Origin: Chloroflexi bacterium AL-N1
GTDB lineage: Bacteria; Chloroflexota; Chloroflexia; Chloroflexales; Roseiflexaceae
Reading direction: 5' to 3'
Length of the DNA stretch: 64,000 nt
Assembly (NCBI GenBank): GCA_013122435.1
Contig: WYDT01000010.1
Span: 1 to 64,000, forward strand
The translations under genes and the position numbers were made by a program. The notes under the pieces were generated by a model. It worked only from the letters and a program-made list of their open reading frames with translations. It searched no databases and was not told the origin of the DNA. Positions 8,957 to 18,266 of the stretch are shown here, piece by piece. The number at the start of each line of letters is the position of its first letter. Position 1 is the first letter of the stretch.

Positions 8957-10066
8957 ATGTCTACACGACGTGCCGAACGCGATCTCAATCGTTTCCGACA
9001 GATCGTACGAGGAAAGATAAAAAAAGACCTGCGGAAGTATATGTCGCAGGGTGAGATGATCGGGCGTCAGGGACGAAAATATGTATCCATCCCGATGCCA
9101 CAGATCGATATTCCACAGTTTCGCTACGGGGCCCGCCAGGGTGGTGGTGTTGGTCAGGGAGATGGCGATGTTGGTGATCCTATTGGACAGGGTGAGCCCC
9201 AACCTGGTCAGGGTGAAGCCGGTTCAGAGCCAGGGCAACATGTTGTTGAGGTTGATGTTCCGTTAGAAGAACTGGCGCAGATACTTGGTGAAGAGTTACA
9301 GCTCCCTAATATTGAACCCAGGGGTAGGAAGAATATTGTCTCACGAAAAGATCGCTATAGTGGTATCCGTCGGGTGGGACCTGACTCTTTACGACACTTT
9401 AAGCGATCCTATCGTGAGGCACTCAAGCGTCAGATAGCGTCCGGTGAGTATAATCCTTCTAATCCAGTTGTGACTCCTATTCGTGAAGATATGCGTTATC
9501 GTTCATGGAAGGAAACACTCCTGCCTGAGTCAAACGCTGTCATTATCTATATGATGGATGTCAGTGGAAGTATGGGTACCGAACAGAAAGAACTGGTCCG
9601 TATTACTGCATTCTGGATTGAAACATGGCTGCGGTCTCAGTATAAAGATATTGAGATACGTTACATTGTCCATGATGCAGCGGCCAAAGAAGTTGATCAG
9701 GAGACATTTTATCACCTCCGCGAAGGAGGCGGTACTAAGATCTCTTCTGCTTACAAACTCTGCAATAAGCTCATTGAAGAACGTTACCCTGAAACAGAGT
9801 GGAACATTTATCCATTTCATTTTTCCGATGGTGATAACTGGGGTGGTGGTGACACACGTGAGTGTGTTGAACTGTTGCGGACAAATCTCCTACGCAAAGT
9901 TAATCAATTCTGTTATGGTCAGGTACGCTCGTTGTATGGTTCTGGGCGATTTGCTCACGATCTCGAAGAGTATCTGGGAAGCGAAGAACCATTGATTATC
10001 TCTGAAATTGCAGATCGTGATGATATCTATGATGCCATCAAAGAATTTCTCGGTAAAGGTAATTAA
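8957..10066 (+). CDS. yeaH: DUF444 / YeaH-like von Willebrand A-type protein
   Basis: Partner of the PrkA kinase in many bacteria; exact activity unknown. The 369 residues start with a basic N-terminus, then a Gly/Gln/Pro-rich flexible linker (about 60-95), then the DUF444 vWA-like domain with the metal-ion-dependent adhesion motif DVSGSM at 201-206 and the downstream [12 protein letters not shown]. The frame includes a TTG 15 nt earlier, but GGAAGG is 7 nt from the ATG at 8957 and the [21 protein letters not shown]-terminus is family-like. The protein is presumably cytoplasmic, since no signal peptide is seen. Operon membership is supported by 62-nt spacing to prkA and 53 nt to spoVR. Confidence 0.93.
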   Translation: MSTRRAERDLNRFRQIVRGKIKKDLRKYMSQGEMIGRQGRKYVSIPMPQIDIPQFRYGARQGGGVGQGDGDVGDPIGQGEPQPGQGEAGSEPGQHVVEVDVPLEELAQILGEELQLPNIEPRGRKNIVSRKDRYSGIRRVGPDSLRHFKRSYREALKRQIASGEYNPSNPVVTPIREDMRYRSWKETLLPESNAVIIYMMDVSGSMGTEQKELVRITAFWIETWLRSQYKDIEIRYIVHDAAAKEVDQETFYHLREGGGTKISSAYKLCNKLIEERYPETEWNIYPFHFSDGDNWGGGDTRECVELLRTNLLRKVNQFCYGQVRSLYGSGRFAHDLEEYLGSEEPLIISEIADRDDIYDAIKEFLGKGN

Positions 10067-10119
10067 GTTTAGTGGTGTGCGTTTATGTGTGAGTGCAGCG
10101 TACCCCTGATTGTAATACT

Positions 10120-11619
10120 ATGAAAAGTACACGCTTACCTCCTGAGCTTCAAGCTGCTTGGGACGAAATAGAAGGACATGCCACAGAGTATGGGCTGGAT
10201 TTTTTTCCCATTAGCTATGAGGTGCTTGATTATCGTACACTTTATGAAACGGCTGCTTTAGGTGGGTTCCCAACCCGTTATCCTCACTGGCGCTTTGGTA
10301 TGGATTATGATCAACTCATCAAAGGGCATGTCTGGCTTGGATCGACGATCTATGAAATGGTGATTAATACAAATCCCTCATATGCCTATTTGCTGGAGGG
10401 CAATGATCTGGTCACACAGAAAATGGTGATGGCGCATGTTACTGGTCATGTAGATTTCTTCAAACACAATATGTGGTTTGCCCATACCAATCGTAAAATG
10501 TTGGATGAGATGGCCAATCATGCTGCGCGAATCCAACGGGTCATAGATCGATATGGGTATGATATTGTAGAAGACTTTATTGATACATGTCTTTCGCTTG
10601 AAAATCTGATTGATTATCATGCACCATACATTCGTCGACCCGAAGCTCAGACGGCTCAGCCTGTAGTGAGTGATTATGATGAACCGCCCGTCTTTGAGGG
10701 TTTCAAAGTCGAGCGAGACTATATGAAGGATTACATCAATCCTCCTGAGTTTCTTGCCGAACAACGCAAGCTACTTGAGGAAGAAGCGTCACAAACCAGA
10801 CGCTTTCCTGAAAACCCGCAAAAAGATATTCTGCTCTTTTTGATGAATTATGCGCCACTTGAACGATGGCAGCATACCGTTTTAGATGTGATTCGCAATG
10901 AGGCGTACTATTTTGCTCCTCAGGGAATGACCAAAATCCTCAATGAAGGGTGGGCAAGCTACTGGCATTCTGAGATTATGACCAAGCGTGCACTCAGAGA
11001 TGATGAGGTGATCGATTTTGCGGAACGTCATTCCGGTGTGGTCGCAATTTCGCCCGGTCGTCTGAATCCGTACAAGCTAGGCATTGAGCTTTTACGTGAT
11101 ATCGAATATCGTTGGGATACGGGGCGCTTTGGAAAAGAATATGACGAGTGCGATGACATTCGTGAAAAGAAAAACTGGGATCGCCAGCTAGGGCTTGGTC
11201 GTCAGAAATTGTTTGAAATACGCAAGTTGTATAATGACGTGACGTTTATTGATGCCTTTCTTACACCTGAATTTTGCCTTGAACAGCAGTTATTTACGTT
11301 TCGGTATAACCGCGACACCGATTTCTATGAGATTGCTTCGCGTGAATTTGAAGAAGTGAAGCAAAAATTGCTGTTCCGACTAACCAACTTTGGCCAACCA
11401 TCTATTTATGTTCAGGACGGAAACTACAACAACCGCGGTGAAATGTATCTGTCTCATCGGCACGAGGGTATTGATCTCAAGATGGATTATGCACGAGAAA
11501 CGATGCGGAATATCCATAAGATCTGGACTCGCCCGATCCATCTGGAAACTATAGTAGATGAAAAACGTCGCTTGATTTCATACGACGGTTCTGATTTTAG
11601 CGAACGACGAATTGATTAA
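10120..11619 (+). CDS. spoVR: SpoVR family protein
   Basis: SpoVR is needed for spore cortex formation in Bacillus subtilis but is also common in non-spore-formers beside prkA and yeaH; its biochemical role is unknown. The protein is about 499 residues, the family size, with typical segments such as [39 protein letters not shown] and [15 protein letters not shown]. Start choice is uncertain: the ATG at 10120 has no visible ribosome binding site, and neither does the alternative GTG at 10093. Family homology begins close after 10120. A small hairpin with a T run directly at the stop probably ends the operon. Confidence 0.93.
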   Translation: MKSTRLPPELQAAWDEIEGHATEYGLDFFPISYEVLDYRTLYETAALGGFPTRYPHWRFGMDYDQLIKGHVWLGSTIYEMVINTNPSYAYLLEGNDLVTQKMVMAHVTGHVDFFKHNMWFAHTNRKMLDEMANHAARIQRVIDRYGYDIVEDFIDTCLSLENLIDYHAPYIRRPEAQTAQPVVSDYDEPPVFEGFKVERDYMKDYINPPEFLAEQRKLLEEEASQTRRFPENPQKDILLFLMNYAPLERWQHTVLDVIRNEAYYFAPQGMTKILNEGWASYWHSEIMTKRALRDDEVIDFAERHSGVVAISPGRLNPYKLGIELLRDIEYRWDTGRFGKEYDECDDIREKKNWDRQLGLGRQKLFEIRKLYNDVTFIDAFLTPEFCLEQQLFTFRYNRDTDFYEIASREFEEVKQKLLFRLTNFGQPSIYVQDGNYNNRGEMYLSHRHEGIDLKMDYARETMRNIHKIWTRPIHLETIVDEKRRLISYDGSDFSERRID

Positions 11620-11639
11620 CACCTGATATTGGTGTTTTT
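11618..11639 (+). terminator. Small hairpin plus T run after spoVR
   Basis: AACACC (11618-11623), 7-nt loop, GGTGTT (11631-11636), then TTT. It overlaps the spoVR stop codon. The stem is only 6 bp, so read-through into the next gene is possible. Confidence 0.5.
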
Positions 11640-11660
11640 CAATACAGGAGGTCCCAACCA

Positions 11661-12242
11661 ATGACTATAGGAACACTATTCACTGACAAGTTACGCCTTT
11701 TGGCCGCCGAAGGTGATCAACAGGCTCAGGTGCTTTCTCACAACGATCAATACAAGTCCCTATCCGTCTTTGAAAATCGAAATGCTGACGCATCAGATCA
11801 CACGGATGCTATAACGCAAATTCATTCACGGCTTGAGTTCTTCGATAATGATCGGTACAGTGTGACTTTGCGTATGTTGTCTATGAGTGAGGGTGTGTCA
11901 ATAACTGACGATATCCACGAAGTCCAGACATACCTCAGTGCAAAGGCTGCCGAAATTGTGCGCCAACTCAGCTATTTAGAAGAGCCATTGGCAGTGTGGG
12001 AGCTGGATAGTCGTGAGAACATGGCCCAACTCCGTTCTTTACCACCGCAACGTGATGGAGCTGAGCGGTCGTACTGGGAAGTTGTGCTCAAAGTAGATGG
12101 TGAACCAAGCATCAGCATTGCACGCTACTCATGGTCACCTGGCATGCCTGAACGTGAAATTGTGGCATATCCTGCCACATTTGCCCTCGTTGCGCGAATA
12201 GCCAATAGCTTGGAAACAGTGTTACGAGCAGAAACTGTCTGA
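11661..12242 (+). CDS. Hypothetical protein
   Basis: I do not recognise this 193-residue protein. It is acidic and soluble-looking, with no signal peptide, membrane segment or cysteine. The N-terminal third is polar and probably helical; the middle includes FDNDRYSVTLRMLSM, the C-terminal part RSYWEVVLKVDGEPSISIARYSW, suggesting a small alpha/beta domain. The gene is surely expressed: AGGAGG lies 9 nt before the ATG. It follows spoVR by 41 nt across a weak terminator-like hairpin, so it may be a fourth member of the prkA operon, or an independent gene. Function cannot be assigned. Confidence 0.75.
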   Translation: MTIGTLFTDKLRLLAAEGDQQAQVLSHNDQYKSLSVFENRNADASDHTDAITQIHSRLEFFDNDRYSVTLRMLSMSEGVSITDDIHEVQTYLSAKAAEIVRQLSYLEEPLAVWELDSRENMAQLRSLPPQRDGAERSYWEVVLKVDGEPSISIARYSWSPGMPEREIVAYPATFALVARIANSLETVLRAETV

Positions 12243-12316
12243 TCTGCACCATCAACAGAACTGTAAGGTACAATGGGCGGCACAATGTGTCGTCTATTCT
12301 TTTTGTGTGTATGCCT

Positions 12317-13171
12317 ATGAATGATAATAAAACGATTGCCAGCACGCTCGTATGGGCCACAAATTATTTGTGTGCTGTCAGTGAAACACCGCGCCTCGAT
12401 GCTGAACTGCTGCTCATGTATGTGTTAGGCTGGTCGCGTGTAAAGGTGATCGCCGAACAGAAAGCTACACTGTCAACGGCACAGGTCGCAGCATTGCGTC
12501 CTTTGATTGAACGTCGTGCACAGCGTGAGTCAATCGCCTATATCGTGGGATACAAAGAGTTCTATGGCATGGATTTTATGGTCAATTCATCGGTTCTGGT
12601 GCCACGTCCCGAGACTGAACTATTGGTTGATCTGGCCATACAACACGCACATCGTGTGCAACAACCACTGCACATTGCGGATATTGGGACTGGTAGTGGT
12701 TGTATTGCAGTGACACTGGCGGCCCAATTATCGGAAGTTGATGTGTACGCAGTTGATATATCATCTGATGCGCTCAAAGTTGCTGCCAAGAATGTAGCTC
12801 GACATAAGGTGATTGCAAAAGTACATTTGATAGAAGGAGATCTGGTTGCACCGCTGAAAACTCCGGTTGATATGATCGTCAGCAATCCTCCCTACACGAT
12901 ATTATCAGAAATTGATGCAGGTGTTCTGGAACATGAACCACATCTTGCTCTTGATGGTGGTGTTGATGGGTTCGCTGTCTATCGACAGTTACTGGCTGAT
13001 GCCCCATCCAAACTAGGCCCTGATGGTATGGTACTGCTGGAAATTGGGGCAACGCAAGGTGCTGAGGTGATGGCATTGGCACATGCACATTTTCCATCTG
13101 CACAGATTACCCTTCATCAAGATTTAGCGGGACATGATCGTGTGGTTCGAATACAGAGAAATACTCGTTAG
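12317..13171 (+). CDS. prmC: Peptide chain release factor N5-glutamine methyltransferase
   Basis: Methylates the glutamine of the GGQ motif of release factors RF1 and RF2 using S-adenosylmethionine, raising termination efficiency. The 284-residue protein has the PrmC N-terminal helical domain (TPRLDAELLLMYVLGW), the SAM-binding motif IADIGTGSGCIAVTLA and the catalytic NPPY motif at about 190-193. Start is uncertain: GTG 12287, ATG 12311 and ATG 12317 are in frame and none has a good ribosome binding site; ATG 12317 best fits family N-termini. prmC normally sits beside prfA, which is not seen here. Confidence 0.92.
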   Translation: MNDNKTIASTLVWATNYLCAVSETPRLDAELLLMYVLGWSRVKVIAEQKATLSTAQVAALRPLIERRAQRESIAYIVGYKEFYGMDFMVNSSVLVPRPETELLVDLAIQHAHRVQQPLHIADIGTGSGCIAVTLAAQLSEVDVYAVDISSDALKVAAKNVARHKVIAKVHLIEGDLVAPLKTPVDMIVSNPPYTILSEIDAGVLEHEPHLALDGGVDGFAVYRQLLADAPSKLGPDGMVLLEIGATQGAEVMALAHAHFPSAQITLHQDLAGHDRVVRIQRNTR

Positions 13172-13215
13172 AGCCAAACATGTTGTTATTGAACATAATA
13201 GAGTAAGGACGCAGT

Positions 13216-14061
13216 ATGTCGTATCGTCTGGTAGCCCTTGATCTGGATGGAACCGTTATTGATGGTGACCTCATGATCCCTGTGGTCACGCAACAAGCCG
13301 TGCATGCGGCCCAAGTGCAGGGTGTTCGCGTAACGCTGGCAACAGGTCGCCCATTTTATGCCACACTTCCTTTTGCACAGCAGTTGAATATCACAGAGCC
13401 ACTGATCTGCTATCAGGGCGCAATGATTCGCCATCCCATTACTCAGGAAGTGTTTACCCATGTGGGGATGCCCAGGGATCTTGCGGCTGAGGCTATAACG
13501 CTGTTGCTGCGTGAAAATATCTACATCATTGTGTATATTGATGAGCGGTTGTGGATGACTGAACGCCGACCCGAATTGGATCAGTACCTCGCACTCCATC
13601 CCGATGATGTCGAGATTATGGTTGTCGATGATCTTTCTTCTGTCATTGCTGCTCATGCTCCCACGAAGGTGTTGTTGGTAGCAGAACCAGCAGTCGTTGA
13701 GCGTGAGGTGGTGCGCCTGGCTCATATTTTCGATGGGCGACTCGCTGCCATTCGATCACATGCTATCTTTGGGGAACTCACAGCGCCTGGCATCAGCAAA
13801 GGACAAGCATTAGCTCAATTGGCCACATCATTTGAGATACCGCGTGAACAAGTGTTGGCTATTGGTGATCAGGAAAACGATCTTTCGATGATTGAGTGGG
13901 CTGGATTAGGTCTTGCAATGGGGAATGCAGTGCCAGCAGTTCGTGCAGCGGCAGCAGCGGTGCTGCCTTCCGTACGTGATGCAGGCGTCGCCTGGGCCTT
14001 TGAACGTTACGTCCTGAACGTACATCCTCTCGATTCACAGGGTAGTGTGTCATCTAGATAA
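13216..14061 (+). CDS. HAD-superfamily phosphatase, Cof type
   Basis: Cytoplasmic sugar-phosphate or nucleotide phosphatase of the Cof/YbiV (IIB) subfamily; 281 residues. Motif I is LDLDGT with the nucleophile Asp9 and the acid/base Asp11; motif II is TLATGR; motif III Lys lies in APGISKGQAL; motif IV is IGDQENDLSMIEWAG. The ribosome binding site AAGGA precedes the ATG. The substrate is not predictable from sequence because members are promiscuous. It lies 44 nt after prmC and may be co-transcribed with it; the next gene has its own promoter. Confidence 0.9.
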   Translation: MSYRLVALDLDGTVIDGDLMIPVVTQQAVHAAQVQGVRVTLATGRPFYATLPFAQQLNITEPLICYQGAMIRHPITQEVFTHVGMPRDLAAEAITLLLRENIYIIVYIDERLWMTERRPELDQYLALHPDDVEIMVVDDLSSVIAAHAPTKVLLVAEPAVVEREVVRLAHIFDGRLAAIRSHAIFGELTAPGISKGQALAQLATSFEIPREQVLAIGDQENDLSMIEWAGLGLAMGNAVPAVRAAAAAVLPSVRDAGVAWAFERYVLNVHPLDSQGSVSSR

Positions 14062-14089
14062 AAGCTGCTAAAAAGCTGGGAAATTCCTA

Positions 14090-14118
14090 TTGCATCGCTA
14101 TCTTCTATCCGCTATAAT
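14090..14118 (+). promoter_or_regulatory. Sigma-70 promoter for the Asp23-fakA-degV block
   Basis: TTGCAT (14090-14095), 17-bp spacer, TATAAT (14113-14118). Strong match, placed 22 nt after the end of the HAD gene; leader of roughly 125 nt to the ATG at 14251. Confidence 0.65.
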
Positions 14119-14250
14119 GGCGGGCGCTTCTAATTGATGCATATATCATTGAGGTATTGACAAGGCAGGTACCATGCTGAGAACGCTTTGTATGCGGTGT
14201 ATGTTCAGAGTGTTTTCGATCTTGTAATATGTCTTGATAACTCTTTTACT

Positions 14251-14613
14251 ATGAACAAATCTAGCAAACAAGCTGATCAACATCTACCTGCTGGCAAGAT
14301 AGAAGTTGCACCACGGGCCATTGCCAGTATTGCAGCATTATCGGTTGTTCAGGTGGATGGCGTTGTTGGTATGACCATATACCCTTTGCAGGATGGTGTC
14401 ATCCAGATCTTACCATCCCGATACGCCTACAAGGGTGTTGATGTTCGTATTCACAGTGATGCAGTGACGATTGCGTTGTATGTGTTGCTTGCGTATGGAT
14501 CATCCATATCAGAGATAACAAACAATGTGCAGGAAACTGTACATCAGGCAGTTGAACAAGCGTTAAATATGCCAGTAGCACACGTTTATGTTCGTGTACA
14601 GGGTGTACGCTGA
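14251..14613 (+). CDS. Asp23/Gls24 family envelope stress protein
   Basis: Small protein (120 residues) of the Asp23/YloU family, which in Firmicutes is linked to cell-envelope homeostasis and sits directly before the fatty-acid kinase gene. Visible family pattern: IEVAPRAIASIAALSVVQVDGVVGM, then a beta-rich segment YKGVDVRIHSDAVTIALYVLLAYG and a C-terminal helix with VQETVHQAVEQALNM. The frame extends upstream to a TTG at 14188, but ATG 14251 matches where homology begins; no clear ribosome binding site is seen at either. The position 30 nt ahead of fakA mirrors yloU-yloV of Bacillus, which supports the call. Confidence 0.88.
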   Translation: MNKSSKQADQHLPAGKIEVAPRAIASIAALSVVQVDGVVGMTIYPLQDGVIQILPSRYAYKGVDVRIHSDAVTIALYVLLAYGSSISEITNNVQETVHQAVEQALNMPVAHVYVRVQGVR

Positions 14614-14643
14614 GGTATATATTTTGATGGTTGGACGATAGTC

Positions 14644-16332
14644 ATGAGTGTAAATATTAATAGAAGTCTTGCAAATACCGCAGGTCTGCTTACATCAGAC
14701 GTATGGACGGGTTTTCAATGGTTTGAAGCTCTGCAAAGTGCAACGTGCTGGTTTGAACAGCATGTTGATGCAATTAATGCCTTGAATGTGTTTCCTGTTC
14801 CTGATGGCGATACCGGGACAAATATGTGGCTGACACTGGCTGGTGCACTTGAACAGGTGGAACCTGATTCTTCTTGTGCGGTTGTGGCTGATCGTATGCG
14901 TTACTGGGCGACAATGCGTGGTCGAGGTAACTCGGGCATCATTCTCTCGCAGGTATTACGTGGCTTTGCCATTGGCTTGACGAACCATGAGCATATGGGT
15001 GCAGGTGAGTTTGTTGGAGCTATGCAGCAAGCCACTAAGATGGCATACAAGGCGGTGATACAGCCAGTTGAAGGGACTATGCTTACTGTTGTGCGTGAGG
15101 CGAGTGATGCCAGTCAGGGTGTGTTCAGCAATGGAAGGGCAACACTCGAAGCTGTGCTCCATGGAGCTTTTCAGGGTGCACGCGACTCGGTTGCACGTAC
15201 TCCTATGTTGTTGAAAGTGCTTAGCGACGCAGGTGTGGTTGATGCAGGTGGTCAGGGCGTGATGCTCTTTCTCGAGGGGCTGTTGCGCTATGCACGTGGA
15301 GAGGTGCCTAAGGCTTCCACCGCAAAACAGGTGACGTTTGAGTTTGCAGATGTCCATGGCCCTGATGCCTTTGGGTACTGTACCAACTTTGTACTCCATG
15401 GTGTGGATATGCCATATGAAGAGATTCGCTCGACCCTTGCCGTAATGGGTCAGTCAGTTGTGATTGTGGGTGATGCAGAACTTATTAAGGCCCATCTGCA
15501 TTTGTTGCGGCCCGGCGATGCGTTAAATTATGCAGGGCAGTTTGGGTCACTCTCGGAGATTGAGATTACCAACATGGATCTGCAGCGCGAGGCTGTGCAT
15601 GTGAGTGCTGGACATGTCTCTGACACACAGCAGCAGTTGGCACATACCGATGGCCGAGTGCCGGAAATGGTTGCGAATGTTGGTGTAGTTGCAGTTGTCT
15701 CAGGGAATGGATTTGATGCTATGTTTCGTAGCCTGTATGTAGGCTCACTACTTGAGGGTGGCCAATCCATGAATCCCAGTACTGCTGAATTGCTTGAAGC
15801 GATTGAACGTCTGCCCCAAAGCTCGGTTGTGGTGTTGCCCAACAATCGCAATATTATTTTGGCTGCACAGCAAGCAGCTCGGATGAGCACAAAACAGGTT
15901 GAAGTGCTCCCCTCGAAGACCATTCCCCAGGGGATTGCAGCGATGGTCGGGTTTAGTTTTGAGGCAGATCTGGCCGATAACATTCAACGTATGTCTGCTG
16001 CAATGTCAGATGTGTGTACCGCGGAAATTACCACTGCGGTACGGGACGCGACGATTAATGGACTGGTGGTGACGACGGGTCAAATCATTGGCTTATTGGA
16101 CAGCACCTTGATTGCTGTGTCTGATGATCTGTTTGTGGTACTGGATACCTTGCTCGATCATATGGATCTGACAGAGCGTGAGGTGGTTGCATTGTACTAC
16201 GGTCAGTCGTCCTCACCTGCAGATGCTGATGTCTTATCCCAATACATTCGAGCACGTTTCCCTGATCTCAGCACAGTAGAAATGCATGAGGGTGGTCAAT
16301 TGCTGTACGATTATATTCTTTCAGCGGAGTAG
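14644..16332 (+). CDS. fakA: DAK2/FakA-type fatty acid kinase catalytic subunit (YloV family)
   Basis: In Firmicutes FakA phosphorylates a fatty acid held by a DegV-family FakB protein, making acyl-phosphate for phospholipid synthesis. This 562-residue protein has the N-terminal DhaL/DAK2 ATP-binding domain with DGDTGTN at 54-60 and GRGNSGIILSQVLRG, the segment DAGVVDAGGQGVMLFLEG, a middle domain and a C-terminal DegV-like fold domain with TTGQIIGLL. Two degV genes follow on the same strand, exactly the partners expected, so the fatty-acid-kinase role is well supported by context although chloroflexotal lipid metabolism has been less studied. Confidence 0.9.
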   Translation: MSVNINRSLANTAGLLTSDVWTGFQWFEALQSATCWFEQHVDAINALNVFPVPDGDTGTNMWLTLAGALEQVEPDSSCAVVADRMRYWATMRGRGNSGIILSQVLRGFAIGLTNHEHMGAGEFVGAMQQATKMAYKAVIQPVEGTMLTVVREASDASQGVFSNGRATLEAVLHGAFQGARDSVARTPMLLKVLSDAGVVDAGGQGVMLFLEGLLRYARGEVPKASTAKQVTFEFADVHGPDAFGYCTNFVLHGVDMPYEEIRSTLAVMGQSVVIVGDAELIKAHLHLLRPGDALNYAGQFGSLSEIEITNMDLQREAVHVSAGHVSDTQQQLAHTDGRVPEMVANVGVVAVVSGNGFDAMFRSLYVGSLLEGGQSMNPSTAELLEAIERLPQSSVVVLPNNRNIILAAQQAARMSTKQVEVLPSKTIPQGIAAMVGFSFEADLADNIQRMSAAMSDVCTAEITTAVRDATINGLVVTTGQIIGLLDSTLIAVSDDLFVVLDTLLDHMDLTEREVVALYYGQSSSPADADVLSQYIRARFPDLSTVEMHEGGQLLYDYILSAE

Positions 16333-16378
16333 AAAATCGTGATACATACAACACATTGTTTGATTGGGGTGCCAACTT

Positions 16379-17227
16379 ATGGCGAAAATTAAGATTGTTA
16401 CGGATAGTTCGTCTGATATACCAACCAATCTAGCGCATGAATTAGGCATTGAGATTGTGCCAATGCATGTGCATATCGGTGAGCAGATGTATCGTGCCGG
16501 ACTTGACATAACACACAATCAATTTTATCAGTGGCTCCAGGATAGTCGTGTGAAGGTAACTACCTCTGCTCCATCCCCGGTGGTTTTTGATCAACTCTAC
16601 CGACGTCTCGCGACAGAGTACGATTACATTTTTTCTATCCATCTTTCCAGTCGATTAGGCAATTTTTTCCATTCTGCCCAGAAAGCACGGACACGATTAC
16701 CTGCATCGGCAACACGTATTGAGGTTATCGACAGTAAGCTGACTTCAATGGCCATGGGTAAAGTGGCGATTCATGCTGCTCGTGCAATTCGAGACGGCGG
16801 GACGCCGGACGAGATCGCTCATTTGATTAACAGTCTTATTCAGCGTTGTCATATCGTGTTTTTTGTAGACACGATTGAGTATCTGGAAAATAGTGGACGA
16901 CTCTCGCTGGCGACTTCTGTGCTGGGTTCTATGCAGCGGATCAAGCCGCTGATGCTGATTGACGAGGGTGAGATTGTGCCGTATGAGCGTACACGTACTC
17001 GTGCAAAAGCGATTGAGGGTCTCTTTACCTTTATTGAAGATTTTCCCCGCGTGCGTGAGATCGTTGCCTTGTATGCAACCACACCAGAAGATATAGAAAA
17101 ACTCCTTGAGAAAATTGAGCCAGTGTTTCCGCGTGATCAGGTGGAGAGTGTACAATTTAGCCCCAGCACAGGTTCTTATCTTGGGCCTGGCGCGATGGGT
17201 GTGGCGGTGTATGAAGGGCCAGCTTAA
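16379..17227 (+). CDS. DegV family fatty-acid-binding protein (FakB-like), copy 1
   Basis: Binds a fatty acid and presents it to FakA for phosphorylation. 282 residues, the family length. The N-terminal KIKIVTDSSSDIPTNLA, the TTSAPSPVVFDQLY segment carrying the Thr-Ser pair near the ligand carboxylate, IHLSSRLGNFFHSAQKA, and the C-terminal GPGAMGVAVYEGP are diagnostic. The frame opens 15 nt earlier, but the ATG at 16379 begins with the conserved MAKIKIVTDSS. It lies 46 nt after fakA and 37 nt before a second degV gene. Confidence 0.9.
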   Translation: MAKIKIVTDSSSDIPTNLAHELGIEIVPMHVHIGEQMYRAGLDITHNQFYQWLQDSRVKVTTSAPSPVVFDQLYRRLATEYDYIFSIHLSSRLGNFFHSAQKARTRLPASATRIEVIDSKLTSMAMGKVAIHAARAIRDGGTPDEIAHLINSLIQRCHIVFFVDTIEYLENSGRLSLATSVLGSMQRIKPLMLIDEGEIVPYERTRTRAKAIEGLFTFIEDFPRVREIVALYATTPEDIEKLLEKIEPVFPRDQVESVQFSPSTGSYLGPGAMGVAVYEGPA

Positions 17228-17264
17228 TTGCCCTTGTTTGGAAAGTGTTGAGGTTGAAGCTATT

Positions 17265-18110
17265 GTGATTAAAGTAGTTGTAGATAGTACTGCGGACGTA
17301 CCATCTGAAACCCGTGAAATGTATGACATTACGGTGGTTCCTTTATATATTCACTTTGGTCGTGAGAGTTTTCGTGATAATGTTGATCTGAGTCGTGATG
17401 AATTTTATCGACGATTGGTATCGGGTGATATACTGCCCAAGACAGCGGCTCCGTCAATTGGTGATTTTGCACAGGTATTTCGCCGTCTCGTTGATGATGG
17501 ACATGAAGTGCTCTCGCTCAGTATGTCTGGGGCATTGAGTGCGACATTTAGCTCTGCTCAACAAGCAGCCCAGCAAGCAGATGGTGCACGTATTGCTTGC
17601 ATTGATAGCCACTGTGCTGCAATGCCAATGACCTATATGGCGGTTGCCGCCGCAGAAGCAGCACGTGCTGGCCATTCGCTCAAGGAAGTGGTCTCATTGA
17701 TGGAATCGTTACGTCCCAGAATGGTGATTTATACGGCATTTGAGACATTGCGCTATCTGGAAAAAGGTGGGCGTATCGGACGTATGAGGGCTTTTTTAGG
17801 CACAATGTTGAGTGTCAAACCTATTTTGACGCTCAATAATGGTGAGTTCTACCCTGTTGAGCAGGTACGCACCTGGAAGCGTGTCCCTGAACGTATGGTC
17901 GATTTAATGTTGTCACGGGGCGCCTTTGAGCAACTGGATATTCTCTACACCACGGGTGTTGAAAATGCGGAACGCCTCGCAGATATGTGTGCTGAGATTG
18001 GTCTGATGGCCCGTGAGCGTATTCGACCTGTTCAGGTCGGAGCAGTAATCGGGACACACTTTGGACCAGGTTCACTGGGCATTATGGGTATGCTCAAACA
18101 AACTGGATGA
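17265..18110 (+). CDS. DegV family fatty-acid-binding protein (FakB-like), copy 2
   Basis: Second FakB-like protein, 281 residues. It starts with GTG at 17265 (IKVVVDSTADVPSETREMYD), preceded by GAGG about 11 nt upstream; the open frame that reaches back into copy 1 is not translated homology. Landmarks: KTAAPSIGDFAQVFRRL, SLSMSGALSATFSSAQQA, IDSHCAAMPMTYMAV and GTHFGPGSLGIMGM. The two copies are clearly diverged, which suggests preferences for different acyl chains (saturated versus unsaturated), as with FakB1 and FakB2 of Staphylococcus; that split is inference here. Confidence 0.9.
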   Translation: MIKVVVDSTADVPSETREMYDITVVPLYIHFGRESFRDNVDLSRDEFYRRLVSGDILPKTAAPSIGDFAQVFRRLVDDGHEVLSLSMSGALSATFSSAQQAAQQADGARIACIDSHCAAMPMTYMAVAAAEAARAGHSLKEVVSLMESLRPRMVIYTAFETLRYLEKGGRIGRMRAFLGTMLSVKPILTLNNGEFYPVEQVRTWKRVPERMVDLMLSRGAFEQLDILYTTGVENAERLADMCAEIGLMARERIRPVQVGAVIGTHFGPGSLGIMGMLKQTG

Positions 18111-18154
18111 GTCTGATGCTGCGATTGATTTGAACCAATCATACGGGATTTGGG

Positions 18155-18191
18155 GCTGCTGCTGAAATAATGCAGCTTTTTGGTTTATAAT
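18155..18191 (+). promoter_or_regulatory. Weak terminator-like hairpin followed by a -10 element before recG
   Basis: GCTGC and GCAGC (18172-18176) can pair before a run of five T, a weak terminator for the degV genes. Immediately after it TATAAT occupies 18186-18191, with only a poor -35 (CTGAAA, 18-bp spacer). It could start the recG transcript. Confidence 0.35.
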
Positions 18192-18266
18192 ACTCCGTAG
18201 AACAGGTGAGTTTATAGCCGCATTTCTGCATGATATACATAGCCGCATAGAAACGTTTGTAGATTG

